NCBI GenBank assembly: GCA_964613675.1
Contig: CAZTIH010000127.1
Span: 1 to 7,486, forward strand
Direction: 5' to 3'
Length of the DNA: 7,486 nt
Source: DAIUCA01 sp964613675
GTDB taxonomy: Bacteria; Pseudomonadota; Gammaproteobacteria; Competibacterales; Competibacteraceae
A program made the position numbers and the translations under genes. The notes under the pieces were generated by a model, which searched no databases, was not told where the DNA came from, and worked only from the letters and a program-made list of their open reading frames with translations. Positions 7,131 to 7,486 of the stretch are shown here, in pieces (within the stretch, counting starts at the first letter, position 1; every line of letters begins with the position of its first letter).

Positions 7131-7172
7131 GCCCGACGGGAAAAGTCGGCAATTTCAAAGTGGATGGAGGTG
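7131..7172 (+). promoter_or_regulatory. csrA leader with candidate CsrA-binding GGA motifs and strong Shine-Dalgarno
   Basis: A 5-bp hairpin, CCGAC (7133-7137) with GTCGG (7145-7149), exposes the loop GGGAAAA, which contains GGA. Downstream, GTGGATGGAGGTG (7160-7172) holds two more GGA triplets. The second lies in ATGGA (the ANGGA core of CsrA sites) and overlaps the Shine-Dalgarno GGAGGTG (7166-7172), seven bases before the ATG. CsrA of E. coli represses its own translation through GGA sites in its leader, so the same is inferred here. The first motif lacks the A of ANGGA. Confidence 0.45.
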
Positions 7173-7179
7173 TATCTAG

Positions 7180-7392
7180 ATGTTAATTTTAACCCGGCGT
7201 GTAGGGGAAACCCTAATGATTGGCGACACGGTGACCGTCACTGTGCTCGGTGTGAAAGGTAACCAGGTTCGCATTGGGGTGAACGCGCCCCGAGATGTAC
7301 CTGTTCACCGCGAGGAAATCTACGAACGTATTAAACGTGAACAGGAAAACGGGATTCTTCACGACCCGTCACTGCCCACCCTGCGGGAATAA
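7180..7392 (+). CDS. csrA: Carbon storage regulator CsrA (RsmA)
   Basis: CsrA is a small dimeric RNA-binding protein that recognises GGA in hairpin loops of mRNA leaders and blocks or promotes translation, thereby controlling carbon flux, motility and biofilm. The first ~35 residues are nearly identical to E. coli CsrA. The RNA-contacting residues are present: L4, R6 and R7 in the first beta strand, and V42-H43-R44 at the end of the beta domain. At 70 residues it is slightly longer than the E. coli 61-residue form, through a variable C-terminal tail after the helix EEIYERIKREQEN. The start is decided by GGAGGTG seven bases upstream of the ATG. Its position between lysC and tRNA-Ser is that of csrA in many gammaproteobacteria. 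No terminator separates it from the tRNA gene, so some transcripts may run through. Confidence 0.99.
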   Translation: MLILTRRVGETLMIGDTVTVTVLGVKGNQVRIGVNAPRDVPVHREEIYERIKREQENGILHDPSLPTLRE

Positions 7393-7395
7393 TCT

Positions 7396-7424
7396 TTGAC
7401 AAGATCGGATAAAGGCATTATGCT
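7396..7424 (+). promoter_or_regulatory. Predicted sigma-70 promoter of tRNA-Ser
   Basis: A consensus -35 TTGACA (7396-7401) is followed by a 17-bp spacer and TATGCT (7419-7424), which has the three most conserved -10 positions. The -35 begins four bases after the csrA stop codon. Transcription would begin near 7431, leaving a leader of about ten bases before the tRNA. A perfect -35 with an optimal spacer is typical of strong stable-RNA promoters. Confidence 0.8.
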
Positions 7425-7441
7425 CTATCCCCTCGATTTTT

Positions 7442-7486
7442 GGAGAGATGGCCGAGTGGCCGAAGGCGCTCCCCTGCTAAGGGAGT
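7442..7486 (+). tRNA. tRNA-Ser(GCU), 3' truncated by the window edge
   Basis: The 5' half of a serine tRNA is present. The acceptor strand is GGAGAGA (7442-7448), followed by a serine-type D arm containing GCCGAGTGGCCGAAGGC. The anticodon stem CTCCC (7469-7473) pairs with GGGAG (7481-7485) around the loop CTGCTAA, giving anticodon GCT (7476-7478), which reads AGC and AGU serine codons. The long variable arm, T arm and acceptor 3' strand lie beyond the window. A tRNA-Ser(GCU) after csrA matches E. coli gene order (serV). Confidence 0.95.

Noticed and set aside
1..7486. Mobile element, phage, CRISPR, toxin-antitoxin or defence system
   Set aside because: Apart from short spacers the window is filled by recognisable core genes on one strand, with no transposase, integrase, terminal repeats or repeat-spacer pattern.

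Overview
This window is an ordinary core-genome stretch of a Pseudomonadota chromosome, most likely a gammaproteobacterium or a close relative such as the Acidithiobacillia. Three things point that way. The gene order recA-recX-alaS-lysC-csrA-tRNA-Ser(GCU) is the arrangement known from many gammaproteobacteria. RecA, AlaRS and especially CsrA resemble the Escherichia coli proteins closely. The RecA active-site residues fall at the same numbers as in E. coli. All genes are on the + strand, base composition is moderate with a slight GC excess, and I see no insertion sequence, prophage, CRISPR array or other sign of transfer. I could not assign a genus.

Left part (1-1629): the window opens inside a gene for a response-regulator-type protein whose HD-GYP-like output domain has lost its metal-binding motifs. 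After 25 bases comes an orphan MlaE-family ABC permease. It resembles the permeases that normally carry an N-terminal STAS domain, but it has none, and no mlaF or mlaD lies next to it in the window.

Centre (1630-5868): a 114-base intergenic region carries a plausible extended -10 promoter and a perfect 11-base palindrome, but no recognisable LexA box. It drives a tight recA-recX-alaS cluster. recX starts inside the 3' end of recA, and alaS starts in an ATGA overlap with the recX stop. A short hairpin with a T-tract follows alaS.

Right part (5869-7486): lysC (aspartokinase) contains a well-placed internal start signal that could yield a separate regulatory beta subunit. A 10-N assembly gap removes the lysC stop codon and part of the lysC-csrA spacer. 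csrA follows, with a strong Shine-Dalgarno embedded in GGA motifs that look like autoregulatory CsrA sites. Four bases after the csrA stop comes a clean sigma-70 promoter for tRNA-Ser(GCU), which the window edge truncates.

Together the genes cover DNA repair and its modulation (RecA, RecX), tRNA charging (AlaRS, tRNA-Ser), entry into aspartate-family amino acid synthesis (LysC) and global post-transcriptional control (CsrA). I found no convincing undescribed system. The most useful leads are small regulatory signals and the unusual left-hand pair of genes.
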